Positions 46,180 to 56,032 of a DNA stretch of 64,000 nucleotides are shown one piece after another. The translations under genes and the position numbers were made by a program. The notes under the pieces were generated by a model. It was not told the origin of the DNA, did not search any database, and saw only the letters and a program-made list of their open reading frames with translations. Where the stretch lies: NCBI RefSeq assembly GCF_003939025.1, contig NZ_RQIH01000009.1, positions 186,001-250,000 of the forward strand. Direction: 5' to 3'. Numbering within the stretch: the first letter of the stretch is position 1; each line of letters opens with the position of its first letter. The stretch is from Rhizobium sophoriradicis (GTDB lineage: Bacteria; Pseudomonadota; Alphaproteobacteria; Rhizobiales; Rhizobiaceae).

Positions 46180-47568
46180 TCAGGCCGCTGCAGGCTGCCC
46201 CGCCGCTTCGTAACGAGCTCGGCTCAGGCTGACCAGGCCGGCGATCGCCGTGCAGCCGGCTGCAATGGCGACCGCGAAGTCGAGCGCCGCCGACAAGGGC
46301 AGCGTTGCGAAAATGATCGACATCGCGACCCCGCCCAAGGTTTGGCCGAGAAGCCGCGCGGTCCCTTGCATGGCGCCCGCGGCACCGCTTCTGGCTTTCG
46401 GTGCCGAAAGCAGCAGAATTCGGTTGTTGGGAGTCTGGAATAGTCCGAAGCCGAGGCCGGCGATCACCGTGCCGACGAGAAATCCGATACCTCTCGGGTC
46501 CGGCGGCGTGAGACCGGCCACCAGAAGGCCAAGCGCCATAAGCGCGCCGCCGATTGCACAAAGCCATGACGTCTTGAACCGGTTTGCCAGACGTCCCGAG
46601 ATCGGCGCGATGATTGCTGTCGCGGCAGGCCAGGGCATCATGTAGAGACCAGCCAGAACCGGCGTCATGTGCAGCCTGTGTTGGAGGTAGAAGGGCAGGG
46701 CGATGTAGCTCAGCATCTGTCCGCAGAAGCAGGAGATCGAGGCGATCACCGCCATGCGGAATGCCGGCGCCGCTAACAGGTCGGTCGGAATCAGAGGCAG
46801 GTCACTGTTTCGTTCCAGACGCAGCAGGCCGAATAGGCAGGCGAGTGAGGCGGCGATGAGGGCGGCACCGCTGACCGGCGCGGTGGCTATCCGGTCGGCG
46901 CCTGAGAAGAACAGGATGAACATCAGCGTATTGGCCAGCAACGCCTTCGCTTTCAGCTTCCGCTTCGCGCCCTCAACGTGGCCGAGCAGGCCGCCGCCGA
47001 GGAGAACGATGACGCCGAGCGGTATATTGACCGCAAACAGCCAAGGCCAGGTCGTGACGGAGAGGATGGCGCCGGCAATGCCGGGGCCGGCTGCGGAGGA
47101 AATTGCGATGACCATGGCATTGATGCCGATGATCGGACCGAGCATGCGCTGCGGCAAGGCCTGGCGCAGGATCATCATCGCCAGCGCCATGATCGCGCCC
47201 GCGCCAAGGCCCTGGGCGAAACGCGCAAGGATCAGCAAGGGCAGGTCGCCCGCCAAGGCGCAGGCTGCGGAAGCCGCGGTGAACAGCGCGACGCCGATCA
47301 GGAAGACCCGCCGGGCGCCGTAGATCTCTCCGAGCGCCCCGCATGGAAGAATGGCGACGAGCACGGCCAACTGGTAGGCCGAGACGACCCATACGGTGTT
47401 ATCCGCTTCCGCCTGCAGCGAGAGTGCAATCGACGGCAAGGCGACATTGGCGATCGCTCCATCCAATACGACGAGAACAACCGCCAGAAGCAGGAGGGCG
47501 ACCGCCAGATAGCGTCGGGGCGCCGCCAGACCTTCTTGAGAAACCGGTGTGGTGTAGCTTAGAGACAT
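46180..47568 (-). CDS. MFS transporter, drug-efflux (DHA2) type
   Basis: This 462-residue protein has about 14 membrane helices in the layout of the EmrB/QacA family. The helix 1 region has VVLDGAIANVALPSIA, close to the family motif, and GEIYGARRVFLIG marks the helix 2-3 loop. A GAGGATTTCCC ribosome site precedes the ATG. It is divergent from a LysR regulator, whose control is likely. The exported compound is unknown. Confidence 0.88.
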   Translation of the reverse strand: MSLSYTTPVSQEGLAAPRRYLAVALLLLAVVLVVLDGAIANVALPSIALSLQAEADNTVWVVSAYQLAVLVAILPCGALGEIYGARRVFLIGVALFTAASAACALAGDLPLLILARFAQGLGAGAIMALAMMILRQALPQRMLGPIIGINAMVIAISSAAGPGIAGAILSVTTWPWLFAVNIPLGVIVLLGGGLLGHVEGAKRKLKAKALLANTLMFILFFSGADRIATAPVSGAALIAASLACLFGLLRLERNSDLPLIPTDLLAAPAFRMAVIASISCFCGQMLSYIALPFYLQHRLHMTPVLAGLYMMPWPAATAIIAPISGRLANRFKTSWLCAIGGALMALGLLVAGLTPPDPRGIGFLVGTVIAGLGFGLFQTPNNRILLLSAPKARSGAAGAMQGTARLLGQTLGGVAMSIIFATLPLSAALDFAVAIAAGCTAIAGLVSLSRARYEAAGQPAAA

Positions 47569-47620
47569 GGGAAATCCTCGGTGTGCCTGGGATGGTGACT
47601 AGTTACTCCCAGCTCACCCA

Positions 47621-47635
47621 TTGCGCCAGACGCAA
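47621..47635. promoter_or_regulatory. LysR-type operator candidate
   Basis: A perfect TTGCG-N5-CGCAA palindrome (T-N11-A core) lies midway in the 117-base divergent spacer of the MFS and LysR genes. A second TTGCG lies 30 bases downstream. Confidence 0.65.
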
Positions 47636-47685
47636 CGGAAGCAATGGTCAGTTGCGTGTGGCGCCACGTCTGCTAGGATCGCGCC

Positions 47686-48585
47686 ATGTCTGATCTCGAT
47701 TTGAACCTTCTCGTCGCGCTGGACGCTTTGCTGGCCGAACGAAGCGTATCGGCTGCCGCGCGCCGGCTTGGCCTCAGCACGTCCGCCATGAGCCGGACAC
47801 TGTCACGCTTGAGGACTGCGCTCGGTGATCCGATCCTGGTGCCGGCCGGCCGCGGCATGGTTGCGACGCCCCATGCCCTGGCCATTGCCGAAGATGTGCA
47901 TCTGTTAAAAGACGCTGTGAAAGCGGTGCTGAGCCCGCCGTCGACCGTCGACATTCGGGAGGTGCAGCGCCACTTCACGATCCGCGCCAATGAAGCCTTC
48001 GTGCTTCTCTACGCCGCGGATCTGAGCGCCGCAGTGACGAAGGCTGCACCGGGAATAAGGCTTCGTTTTGCGCCGAGATCCGACAAGGACGTTCAGGCAT
48101 TGCGGGAGGCGGCGATAGATCTGGACATCGGTGTGCTCCCGCGCGACAGCGGCGAGCTGCGTTGCCAGAGCCTCTTCGAGGATCGGTACGTCGGCGTCGC
48201 AAGGGTGGGGCATCCGATATTCGATGCAGATCGGATAACGGCCGAGCGTTATGCCGCCTGCGGCCACGTAGTCTTCTCGACGCAGGCGGACTACGCCGGT
48301 CCGGTCGACAGAGCGCTCGCCGAACTGGGCTTGGATCGGGATGTCAGGCTGATCGTGCCAAGTTTCCCGGCGGTGATCGCAGTTGCAGCCTCATCCGATC
48401 TGATCGGTTCAGTTCCGAAGTCCTATTGCAAATCCGCGGCGACGAGAGAGATCAGAACCTTCGACCTGCCGGTCGCGATACCGGGTTTCAACATCGTCCA
48501 GGCCTGGCACCCGCGCATGGACGCAGATCCCGCTCATCGCTGGCTGAGGGCGCTTATCTTCGAGACGTTCCACTCGATGAACTGA
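47686..48585 (+). CDS. LysR family transcriptional regulator
   Basis: This 299-residue protein has an N-terminal winged helix-turn-helix (DLNLLVALDALLAERSVSAAARRLGLSTSAMSRTLSRLR, given here for position 3-41 in outline only) and a substrate-binding effector domain. It belongs to the NodD-like/PcpR-like subgroup that opens with DLNLL. The start has AGGA at a good distance. It probably controls the divergent efflux gene. The effector is unknown. Confidence 0.9.
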   Translation: MSDLDLNLLVALDALLAERSVSAAARRLGLSTSAMSRTLSRLRTALGDPILVPAGRGMVATPHALAIAEDVHLLKDAVKAVLSPPSTVDIREVQRHFTIRANEAFVLLYAADLSAAVTKAAPGIRLRFAPRSDKDVQALREAAIDLDIGVLPRDSGELRCQSLFEDRYVGVARVGHPIFDADRITAERYAACGHVVFSTQADYAGPVDRALAELGLDRDVRLIVPSFPAVIAVAASSDLIGSVPKSYCKSAATREIRTFDLPVAIPGFNIVQAWHPRMDADPAHRWLRALIFETFHSMN

Positions 48586-48704
48586 ACACGGGCCAGTCAG
48601 GGTCCAGCTCTTCACGAAGACGCAGAATGTCAGCAAGCACTTCGGCTCCGGCCCATCGAGGGCCATGGGCTCGCCTCCGTCCGAGTGAAGCGAGCCCTTC
48701 CGAC

Positions 48705-49148
48705 CTACTGCTCCGGCAGGATGATTTTGTTGGTGGTGGTACTTTTGACCGGCTTCTCGCCGGGCACATGCGACATCGTGCGGGTCGTGCTTTGCAGCGA
48801 GTCGCCATCGGTGCTGGTCTTGGTGCGCGACTTGCTGAACGTTCCCTGGTCGACCGCCTGGGCCTTGGTCTGCGCCTTCAGCTTGTCGCCATTGTCGTTG
48901 ATATGCGTCTTGCTTTGCGCCTTGCCGTCGGCTGTGGCCGCACTTCCCCCCGATCCGATCGAGGATGTCGTGCCGCCGTCGGTCTGGCAGGCGCCCGCCG
49001 TTCCCACAGAGCTGGCGGATGTACCGCCGGCCGAAGCGCTTCCAGCCGTTCCGACGGTGCCGGCCGCATTGCATTCTTCCGCAAGGACGGCCGAACTCGA
49101 CGCGAGTAGAGCGATCGAGGCGGCCGCGATAAGATTGATAGGTCTCAT
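48705..49148 (-). CDS. exported Ser/Gly/Thr-rich protein A
   Basis: The ATG at 49148 has AGGAG at 6 bases (an ATG at 49154 is too close). The 147-residue product has a signal peptide ending SSAVLAEE, two cysteines, repeats like AGTVGTAGSASAGG and TSASSVGTAGACQ, and a polar C-terminal half rich in Thr, Lys and Ser (KTHINDNGDKLKAQTKAQA). No family is recognised. It is the last of three adjacent genes with related composition. Base composition follows the repeats, so codon statistics are unreliable. Confidence 0.65.
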   Translation of the reverse strand: MRPINLIAAASIALLASSSAVLAEECNAAGTVGTAGSASAGGTSASSVGTAGACQTDGGTTSSIGSGGSAATADGKAQSKTHINDNGDKLKAQTKAQAVDQGTFSKSRTKTSTDGDSLQSTTRTMSHVPGEKPVKSTTTNKIILPEQ

Positions 49149-49157
49149 TGCCATCTC

Positions 49158-49502
49158 CTATTTCGCAGGTTTCGTTATCGAACAGGTGCCATCAGAACGC
49201 TTGGTGATGACGGTGCCGTCAGGCCGGGTGATGCTTGCGGTGGAAAAGCTGTCGACGCTTCCGGAGCTGGCCGAGGAGCCGGCAGAGGCGGATGACGAGG
49301 ACGAGCCGGCCGACCCGCTCCCTGTTGTGGTCGAGGAAGACACCTGCCCATTGCCAGCCGTCACGGTGGTGGAAGTGTTACCCGCCTGTGACTGAACGAT
49401 CGTGCAGGTCGTTCCGTCGTCGAGCTTGATCTCCTCCGACATGGTTGGGCCGGCGATCAGCGCGAGCGAAGCGGCGAGTGCGATTAAGGAAAACCGGGTC
49501 AT
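49158..49502 (-). CDS. exported Ser-rich protein B
   Basis: The ATG at 49502 follows GGGAGATAAACC. The 114-residue product has a signal peptide (MTRFSLIALAASLALIAGPTMS), then EEIKLDDGTTCTIVQSQ, a central Ser/Gly tract (about 55-80), and a C-terminal ITRPDGTVITKRSDGTCSITK. The Cys-containing DGTTCTI and DGTCSIT motifs at both ends look like a duplicated beta unit that could form a disulfide. It lies 9 bases before gene A. The function is unknown. Confidence 0.65.
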   Translation of the reverse strand: MTRFSLIALAASLALIAGPTMSEEIKLDDGTTCTIVQSQAGNTSTTVTAGNGQVSSSTTTGSGSAGSSSSSASAGSSASSGSVDSFSTASITRPDGTVITKRSDGTCSITKPAK

Positions 49503-49553
49503 TGGTTTATCTCCCAAGGGTTTGGCCGGCGCCCCAAGGGCGCCGGCCCGGGA

Positions 49554-50120
49554 TCATTTGCAGTCCTCGGTGCCGGCGGCATCCTTCTTGACCTGGCCGG
49601 GCGCGCAGCCCTTCTTGCCCTGGTTGTCCTTGGAGCCTGCAGCGCTGCTGCCGGTGCCGACGGTGCTGCCGGTCTTGTCTCCATCAGCCGACGAGGCGCC
49701 GGTGCCGACGCTCGAGGCCGAATTCGCATCGCCCGAGCCTGCGGCGGAGCCGCCCGTGCCGACCGAGCTGCTCGATGTGCCGCCGCCGGCCGAGGAGCCG
49801 CCCGTGCCGAGCGTCGAAGCGGAACCGGAGCCCGATCCTGCGGCCGAGCCGCCGGTACCGACCGAGCTGCTCGACGTGCCGCCGCCAGCCGACGAGCCGC
49901 CTGTGCCGACTGTCGAGGACGAACCGGGGGTGCAGTTGGTCGCGCCGGCAGCGCAGGTGCCCCCGGCAGAGCTGCCACCAGTACCGACCGTGCTGCTCGC
50001 AGTTCCGCCGCCGGCCGACGAACCGCCGGTGCCGACCGTGCTCGAGGATTGGGCGAATCCGGAAGCCGCCGTGCCGGCCAGAAGGGCCGCAGCCAATGCA
50101 AGATGTGTTACCTTCATCAT
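49554..50120 (-). CDS. exported Gly/Ser tandem-repeat protein C
   Basis: The ATG at 50120 has GGAGG 7 bases upstream. The 188-residue product has a signal peptide (VTHLALAAALLAGTAASGFA) and then eight imperfect repeats of about 17 residues built on SSSTVGTGGSSAGGGT. One repeat is interrupted by a Cys pair (GTCAAGATNCTPG), and the tail is KKGCAPGQVKK..TEDCK. It is the first of the three gene set. Repeat number may vary between strains. The function is unknown; a surface or matrix role is a guess. Confidence 0.65.
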   Translation of the reverse strand: MMKVTHLALAAALLAGTAASGFAQSSSTVGTGGSSAGGGTASSTVGTGGSSAGGTCAAGATNCTPGSSSTVGTGGSSAGGGTSSSSVGTGGSAAGSGSGSASTLGTGGSSAGGGTSSSSVGTGGSAAGSGDANSASSVGTGASSADGDKTGSTVGTGSSAAGSKDNQGKKGCAPGQVKKDAAGTEDCK

Positions 50121-50302
50121 GGTATTTTCCTCCATTTGTCGTTGAGCTGCTGTCGCCTTCCAAGAGAATGGACAGCTGCCTGACAAACTTCGGTTACATC
50201 GTGACTGTTCCTATTCTGGGCCCTCAGTCGGATAGGCGCCGGACCTTGGTCTGGTCCCGTCGCCCGCGGGTTGCGGAGCTACGCAAAACTTCGGGTCTCT
50301 AC
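50121..50302. other. intergenic, no feature seen
   Basis: This spacer of 182 bases precedes repeat protein C and follows the end of the ArsR gene. It should hold the promoter for the three repeat-protein genes. No gene or clear terminator was recognised. Confidence 0.5.
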
Positions 50303-50989
50303 TTATGCATCGACCGGAAACAGCTTCAGGAACTGCCGGTCGCCTTCCGGCGAAAAGAGGATCGAGCGGCTTTCGGCGGTGCGCCGTGCCCAGCCCTTGT
50401 CGAGGAAGCTTGACAGCAACGCCTTGCCGAGGCTGCCGGCTAGATGCGCCCGCCTTTCGCTCCAGTCGAGGCAGGAGCGGCAGAGCGGTCGGCGCGACGA
50501 TTTGAGGCTGCCGACATCGATGCCGATGCGCTTGAGGTCGCCTTCACCCTTTTCCGTCAGCGCCAGGCCGTCGCCGACCGCGTCGATCGAACCCGACGCA
50601 ATCAGGCTGTCGAGCATGCGCACGCCGTAATCGCCGGCCAGATGATCGTAGCAGATGCGCGCCTTGCGCAACGCCGGTTCCTTCGGTCCGGGCCGGTGGC
50701 GCAGATGCCCGCGCCCGGCGGCAAAGCCCATCATGCTTTCGATCAGCCGCGCAACGGCCTCGTCGGCCAGCGTGAAATAGCGATGGCGCCCCTGCTTGCG
50801 CTGGGCAAGCAGGCCGCCGGACTCGAGCTTGGCCAGATGCGTGCTCGCCGTCTGCAGCGTGATGCCGCCGACCCCGGCAAGCTCGGTCGCCGTCAGCGCC
50901 CGGCCACCGGTCAGCGCCGCAAGCATGTTGGCGCGGGCGGGATCGCCGATGAGCGCGCCGATCTGCGCAATGTCAGGACCTTCCTTCAT
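50303..50989 (-). CDS. ArsR-type regulator with extended C-terminal domain
   Basis: This 228-residue protein has an ArsR winged-helix domain (about 5-90: RANMLAALTGGRALTATELAG, LQTASTHLAKLESGG, RKQGRHRYFTL). It is followed by a long extension of about 130 residues with KARICYDHLAGDYGVRMLD and the motif PLCRSCLDWSERRAHLAG. Such longer ArsR-like proteins are common in rhizobia. It is divergent from the NIPSNAP gene with a dyad in the spacer, which suggests local control. The inducer is unknown. Confidence 0.85.
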   Translation of the reverse strand: MKEGPDIAQIGALIGDPARANMLAALTGGRALTATELAGVGGITLQTASTHLAKLESGGLLAQRKQGRHRYFTLADEAVARLIESMMGFAAGRGHLRHRPGPKEPALRKARICYDHLAGDYGVRMLDSLIASGSIDAVGDGLALTEKGEGDLKRIGIDVGSLKSSRRPLCRSCLDWSERRAHLAGSLGKALLSSFLDKGWARRTAESRSILFSPEGDRQFLKLFPVDA

Positions 50990-50990
50990 A

Positions 50991-51008
50991 CTTCGATCGT
51001 AACCGAAG
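50991..51008. promoter_or_regulatory. ArsR operator candidate
   Basis: A CTTCG-N8-CGAAG dyad begins 2 bases from the ArsR start codon, in the 70-base divergent spacer. Confidence 0.55.
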
Positions 51009-51059
51009 CATCGCCGTCAGGCAATGTGCGAAAAACGGGGAAGCAACAAGGAGAAACCG

Positions 51060-51389
51060 ATGATCACCTGCTTCATCCGCTATCAGATCGATCCCTTCAA
51101 GAAGGAGGCCTTCGCCGAATATGCCCGCAACTGGGGCCAGGCGATCCCTCGGAACGGCGCCGACCTGATCGGCTATTTCGGCCCGCACGAGGGTTCGGCG
51201 ACGACCGCTTACGGCGTCTACAACATCGAAAACCTCGCCGCCTACGAAGCCTATCGCGCCAGGCTGGCCGCCGACCCGCTCGGCCGCGACAATTACGAAT
51301 TCGCCAGGCGTGAAGGCTTTATCCGCAAGGAGGACCGGATCTTCCTCAAAAACGTCTCCGCCCCTCACGCCAAGCTGGTGCTGCCATGA
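51060..51389 (+). CDS. NIPSNAP family protein
   Basis: This 109-residue protein has the NIPSNAP ferredoxin-like fold pattern: MITCFIRYQIDPFKKEAFAEY, then NGADLIGYFGPHEGSATTAYG and a C-terminal REGFIRKEDRIFLKNV. It starts with ATG after AAGGAGAAACCG and overlaps the following ABM gene by 4 bases. NIPSNAP proteins have no settled bacterial function. The two-gene unit faces the ArsR regulator. Confidence 0.87.
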   Translation: MITCFIRYQIDPFKKEAFAEYARNWGQAIPRNGADLIGYFGPHEGSATTAYGVYNIENLAAYEAYRARLAADPLGRDNYEFARREGFIRKEDRIFLKNVSAPHAKLVLP

Positions 51390-51736
51390 TCGCCGTCATC
51401 TTCGAAGTCATGCCCTATATGGGCGAACGCCACAAATATCTCGATCTCGCCGGCGAGCTCAGATCAGAGCTCGAAAAGATCGACGGCTTCATCTCGATCG
51501 AGCGTTTCGAGAGCCTGACCAACCGCGGCAAGCTGCTGTCGCTCTCCTTCTTCCGCGACGAGGATGCCGTCAAAAAATGGCGCAACCTCGAAGCTCATCG
51601 CGCCGCCCAGCAGGCCGGACGCGGCGGCATCTTCGCCGACTATCGCCTGCGCATCGCCAGCGTCCTGCGCGATTACGGCATGTTCGAACGCGACGAGGCG
51701 CCGGCGGATAGCCGCAAGGTGCATGATGCGGCGTGA
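51386..51736 (+). CDS. antibiotic biosynthesis monooxygenase (ABM) domain protein
   Basis: This 116-residue ABM-fold protein starts MIAVIFEVMPYMGERHKYLDLAGELRSELEKIDGFIS (positions 1-37 in outline), with FESLTNRGKLLSLSFF and a REDAV-like KKWRNLEAHRAAQQAGR helix. ABM proteins include quinone-forming and heme-degrading monooxygenases as well as non-enzymatic members. The ATGA overlap shows coupling with the NIPSNAP gene. Confidence 0.86.
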   Translation: MIAVIFEVMPYMGERHKYLDLAGELRSELEKIDGFISIERFESLTNRGKLLSLSFFRDEDAVKKWRNLEAHRAAQQAGRGGIFADYRLRIASVLRDYGMFERDEAPADSRKVHDAA

Positions 51737-53251
<1,515 letters not shown>

Positions 53252-53317
53252 GCAGCACCTTCGCAAGGTCGAAATACCTTCTTCCGGTTTCCCTCCAGTT
53301 GCGGAAGAAGGCCAAGG

Positions 53318-53352
53318 CGCCCGGAGTTCAAGCTCCGGGCGTCTTCTATTTT
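53318..53352 (+). terminator. Rho-independent terminator of ccrM
   Basis: A 9-bp perfect stem CGCCCGGAG / CTCCGGGCG with a 6-base loop is followed by TCTTCTATTTT. It lies 66 bases past the ccrM stop and reaches the end of the convergent NTF2-like gene. Confidence 0.88.
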
Positions 53353-53717
53353 CAGAAGGTTTTGTAATCGGTGACGTCGACGCGGGTGATGCAGCCTTCG
53401 GCATTGAAGGTGATCGTCTCTTCGCCTTCGCGGATCAGCGGCTTGCCCGTCTTGCTATGGGTGGCGCGAAGCGACCAGACGGCTCGACCGGAAAGCGGCG
53501 TCAGCGTTTCGACCAGCGAATTCTCCGCCGTCTGATCGGGATAGTCGTCGAAATAGTGCCGGAAGGCGGCCATGATCTCTTCGCGGCCGGCAAGACTGCC
53601 GACGCCGTTCGAGACATAGGTCGCGTCCTCGGCGAAATAGCCCTCGATAACAGGGAAATCGAGGGCGTTGATCGCGGCGTGGAAGCGTTCGATTTCCTCG
53701 GCCGGGTCGAAAGCCAT
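53352..53717 (-). CDS. NTF2-like (SnoaL) family protein
   Basis: This 121-residue protein has the cone-shaped NTF2-like fold pattern: EEIERFHAAINALDFPVIEGYFAEDATYV, with GREEIMAAFRHYFDD and the final EGCITRVDVTDYKTF (shown as separate pieces). Members are isomerases, hydrolases or non-enzymatic; none can be assigned here. It follows the HAD gene after 3 bases, so mutY-HAD-NTF2 appear to be one unit. Confidence 0.85.
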   Translation of the reverse strand: MAFDPAEEIERFHAAINALDFPVIEGYFAEDATYVSNGVGSLAGREEIMAAFRHYFDDYPDQTAENSLVETLTPLSGRAVWSLRATHSKTGKPLIREGEETITFNAEGCITRVDVTDYKTF

Positions 53718-53720
53718 GGC

Positions 53721-54335
53721 TCAGACCTTCAATCCGTAGGCGGCAAGATCATTGCGCAGCTTCTCGGCGCCCGAAAACAGCACCGCATTCCAGCCGAAGG
53801 CCTTGGCGCCTTCGACATTGGCGGGGGCATCGTCGATGAAGATCGTCGCCTTTGGATCGAGGTCGAAGCTCTTCGTATGTGTCTCGTAGATCGCGATATC
53901 CGGCTTGATCAGGCCGACATCGCCGGAAACGGTCACGCCGCGCGGCAGCTTGAGGAAGGGAAAACGCTCCTGCGCCTCGCGAAACGTGTCGGAGGCGAAA
54001 TTGGTCAGCATCGTCACGTCCCGTCCTTCGGCGATCAGCCCTTCCAGGATCGCGACGCTGTCGTCATAGGCGTGCGGCACCATCTCGTGCCAATGTTTGC
54101 GGAAGGCGCGGATATGCTCTTCGCGAGCCGGATGTTCAGCAATCAGCAGCGCTTCGGCATCCGCCCAGGTGCGGCCGCGGTCCTGCTCGACGTTCCAGTC
54201 ATGGGTGCAGATATTGGCGAAGAACCAGTTGCGCTCGGTTTCATCAGGAATGAGCCGGCTGAAGGGAAGATGCGGATCGTAGTGAATGAGGACTTTGCCG
54301 ATGTCGAAAACAATATGCTGTATGTCGGTGGTCAT
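53721..54335 (-). CDS. HAD family hydrolase
   Basis: This haloacid dehalogenase-type phosphatase has about 204 residues. Motif I reads DIGKVLIHYD, where the second usual Asp is replaced by K-V-L, as in YihX-like members. Motif II is in MLTNFA, and the C-terminal TIFIDDAPANVEGAKAFG supplies the metal ligands. The ATG at 54335 is preferred over 54341 because AAGG then lies 7 bases upstream. It overlaps the mutY end by a few bases. Confidence 0.88.
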   Translation of the reverse strand: MTTDIQHIVFDIGKVLIHYDPHLPFSRLIPDETERNWFFANICTHDWNVEQDRGRTWADAEALLIAEHPAREEHIRAFRKHWHEMVPHAYDDSVAILEGLIAEGRDVTMLTNFASDTFREAQERFPFLKLPRGVTVSGDVGLIKPDIAIYETHTKSFDLDPKATIFIDDAPANVEGAKAFGWNAVLFSGAEKLRNDLAAYGLKV

Positions 54336-54337
54336 GG

Positions 54338-55429
54338 TCATGCCTTGGATGTTTTGAACGCGAGAGGAATAGCCGCTGCGATCGCTTTTTTCATGACGGT
54401 CGGCAAGGCCTGCGCTTCAAGATTTGTAACCGGCTCCCACCATCCGTCATCCGCTTCCAGCTTCTGAACGATCGCCGCGCGCCAGATCGACAGCCTGAGC
54501 TCGAAATGGGTGAAGACATGGATGACGGTGCCGCAGGCCTGCCAGGCGGCGGCGAAGGGCGCGGCCGCCGCCGAGGTCTCGCCGTCCAGCCGCGCCGTCC
54601 AGGAGGTCGTTGGCACCTCGGTCATGCCGCCGAGCAGACCGCTTTCCGCGCGCCGCCTGAGCAGGATCTCGCCGTCGCCGGTCACCGCTATGAAGGCGGC
54701 ACCCTGCCGCACCGGCTTTTCCTTCTTCGCCGCCTTGACGGGAAAGAACTCGGGATCGGCAAGCTTCAGTGCCTGACACGATCCGCGGAACGGACAGAGC
54801 GAACAGGCCGGCCGCTTCGGCGTGCAGATCGTCGCGCCGAGATCCATCATCGCCTGGGCGAAATCGCCGGGCCGGTTGGCAGGCGTCAACAGCGTCACCT
54901 TGTCCTTCATCACAGGCTTGGCGCCCGGCAGCGGCGCTTCGATCGCGTAAAGCCTGGAGATCACCCGCTCGACATTGCCGTCCATGACGGCCGCCTGCCG
55001 GTTGAAGGCGATGGCGGCGATGGCCGCTGCCGTATAGTCGCCGATGCCGGGCAGCGATTTGAGACCGGTTTCGGTATCGGGAAAGACGCCGCGATGGTCC
55101 TTCGCCACCGCTTCGGCGCATTTCTTCAGGTTGCGGGCGCGGGCGTAATAGCCGAGCCCCGCCCAGGCGGCCATCACCTCGTCGTTCTCGGCGGCGGCAA
55201 GGTCGGTCACCTCAGGCCAGCGCTCGAGAAACTTGGCGAAATAGGGTTTGACCGCCTGCACCGTCGTCTGCTGCAGCATCACCTCCGACAGCCAGACGCG
55301 ATAGGGATCGGGTTTGACGCCGCGTGCCGCCATGCCGGGCGACACCCGCCAGGGCAGGTCGCGGTGATGGCGGTCGTACCAGTCGAGCAGGGGCTTTGCA
55401 GAGAGGCTGTCTAGTGTGGTGATCGTCAT
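54338..55429 (-). CDS. mutY: A/G-specific adenine DNA glycosylase
   Basis: MutY removes adenine mispaired with 8-oxoguanine. The 363-residue protein has the catalytic Glu in WLSEVMLQQT, the helix-hairpin-helix LPGIGDYTAAAI followed by the Asp in MDGNVERV, the 4Fe-4S cysteines in CTPKRPACSLCPFRGSC, and a C-terminal NUDIX-like 8-oxoG domain (about 225-355). It is divergent from dciA and heads a three-gene unit with the HAD and NTF2-like genes. Confidence 0.96.
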   Translation of the reverse strand: MTITTLDSLSAKPLLDWYDRHHRDLPWRVSPGMAARGVKPDPYRVWLSEVMLQQTTVQAVKPYFAKFLERWPEVTDLAAAENDEVMAAWAGLGYYARARNLKKCAEAVAKDHRGVFPDTETGLKSLPGIGDYTAAAIAAIAFNRQAAVMDGNVERVISRLYAIEAPLPGAKPVMKDKVTLLTPANRPGDFAQAMMDLGATICTPKRPACSLCPFRGSCQALKLADPEFFPVKAAKKEKPVRQGAAFIAVTGDGEILLRRRAESGLLGGMTEVPTTSWTARLDGETSAAAAPFAAAWQACGTVIHVFTHFELRLSIWRAAIVQKLEADDGWWEPVTNLEAQALPTVMKKAIAAAIPLAFKTSKA

Positions 55430-55537
55430 GATTTGCCGGGATCAGGGGAAGGCCCTATACTTGGCGAAGCAATGCCGGCGGATCAAGCCGGCGATGCGAA
55501 TTGCCTGCGCGATTGGCAGGGGCGTCCAAGGGTTTCG

Positions 55538-56032
55538 ATGAGTTATCCACGCAAAGATGTAAAGCAGATTTCCGAGCTGGCGAACGGGCTGATCGATCCC
55601 GTCCTGGCGCGCCGCGCCGGTATCAATACGGCGCTGCTCGGCTCGTGGAGCGAAATCGCCGGCGAGGATTTCGCCGATTGCACCCGGCCGGAAAAGATCG
55701 CCTGGGCCCGCGGCGGCGGCGATGACGGCAGCTTCCGCCCCGGCGTGCTGACGATCGCCTGCGAAGGTGCGCGCGCGCTTTTCCTCACCCATGCCCAGGG
55801 CGAACTCATCCAGCGCATCAACAGCTTCTTCGGCTTCGCCGCCGTCCACCAGATCCGCATCGTCCAGAAGCCGGTCTCCCAGGCCGTGCGCCGCTCCCGC
55901 ACCCCGCCGCCGCTGAAGGGCGAAGCCGCCCGCAAGCTGGAAGGCATGATGGAAGGGATAGAGGGCGACAAGCTGCGCCAGGCGATCCAGCGATTGGGTA
56001 CGGCGGTGATGGGGAAGCGGGGTGGGCGTTGA
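55538..56032 (+). CDS. DciA family protein (DUF721)
   Basis: This 164-residue protein belongs to the DUF721/DciA family, whose studied members load or support the replicative helicase DnaB. The ATG at 55538 follows CCAAGGG. Typical segments are ISELANGLIDPVLARRAG, LLGSWSEIAGEDFADCTRPEK, TIACEGARALFLTHAQ and LIQRINSFFGF. The C-terminal part is basic and Pro-rich. Its stop overlaps the start of the small gene at 56032. Confidence 0.85.
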   Translation: MSYPRKDVKQISELANGLIDPVLARRAGINTALLGSWSEIAGEDFADCTRPEKIAWARGGGDDGSFRPGVLTIACEGARALFLTHAQGELIQRINSFFGFAAVHQIRIVQKPVSQAVRRSRTPPPLKGEAARKLEGMMEGIEGDKLRQAIQRLGTAVMGKRGGR

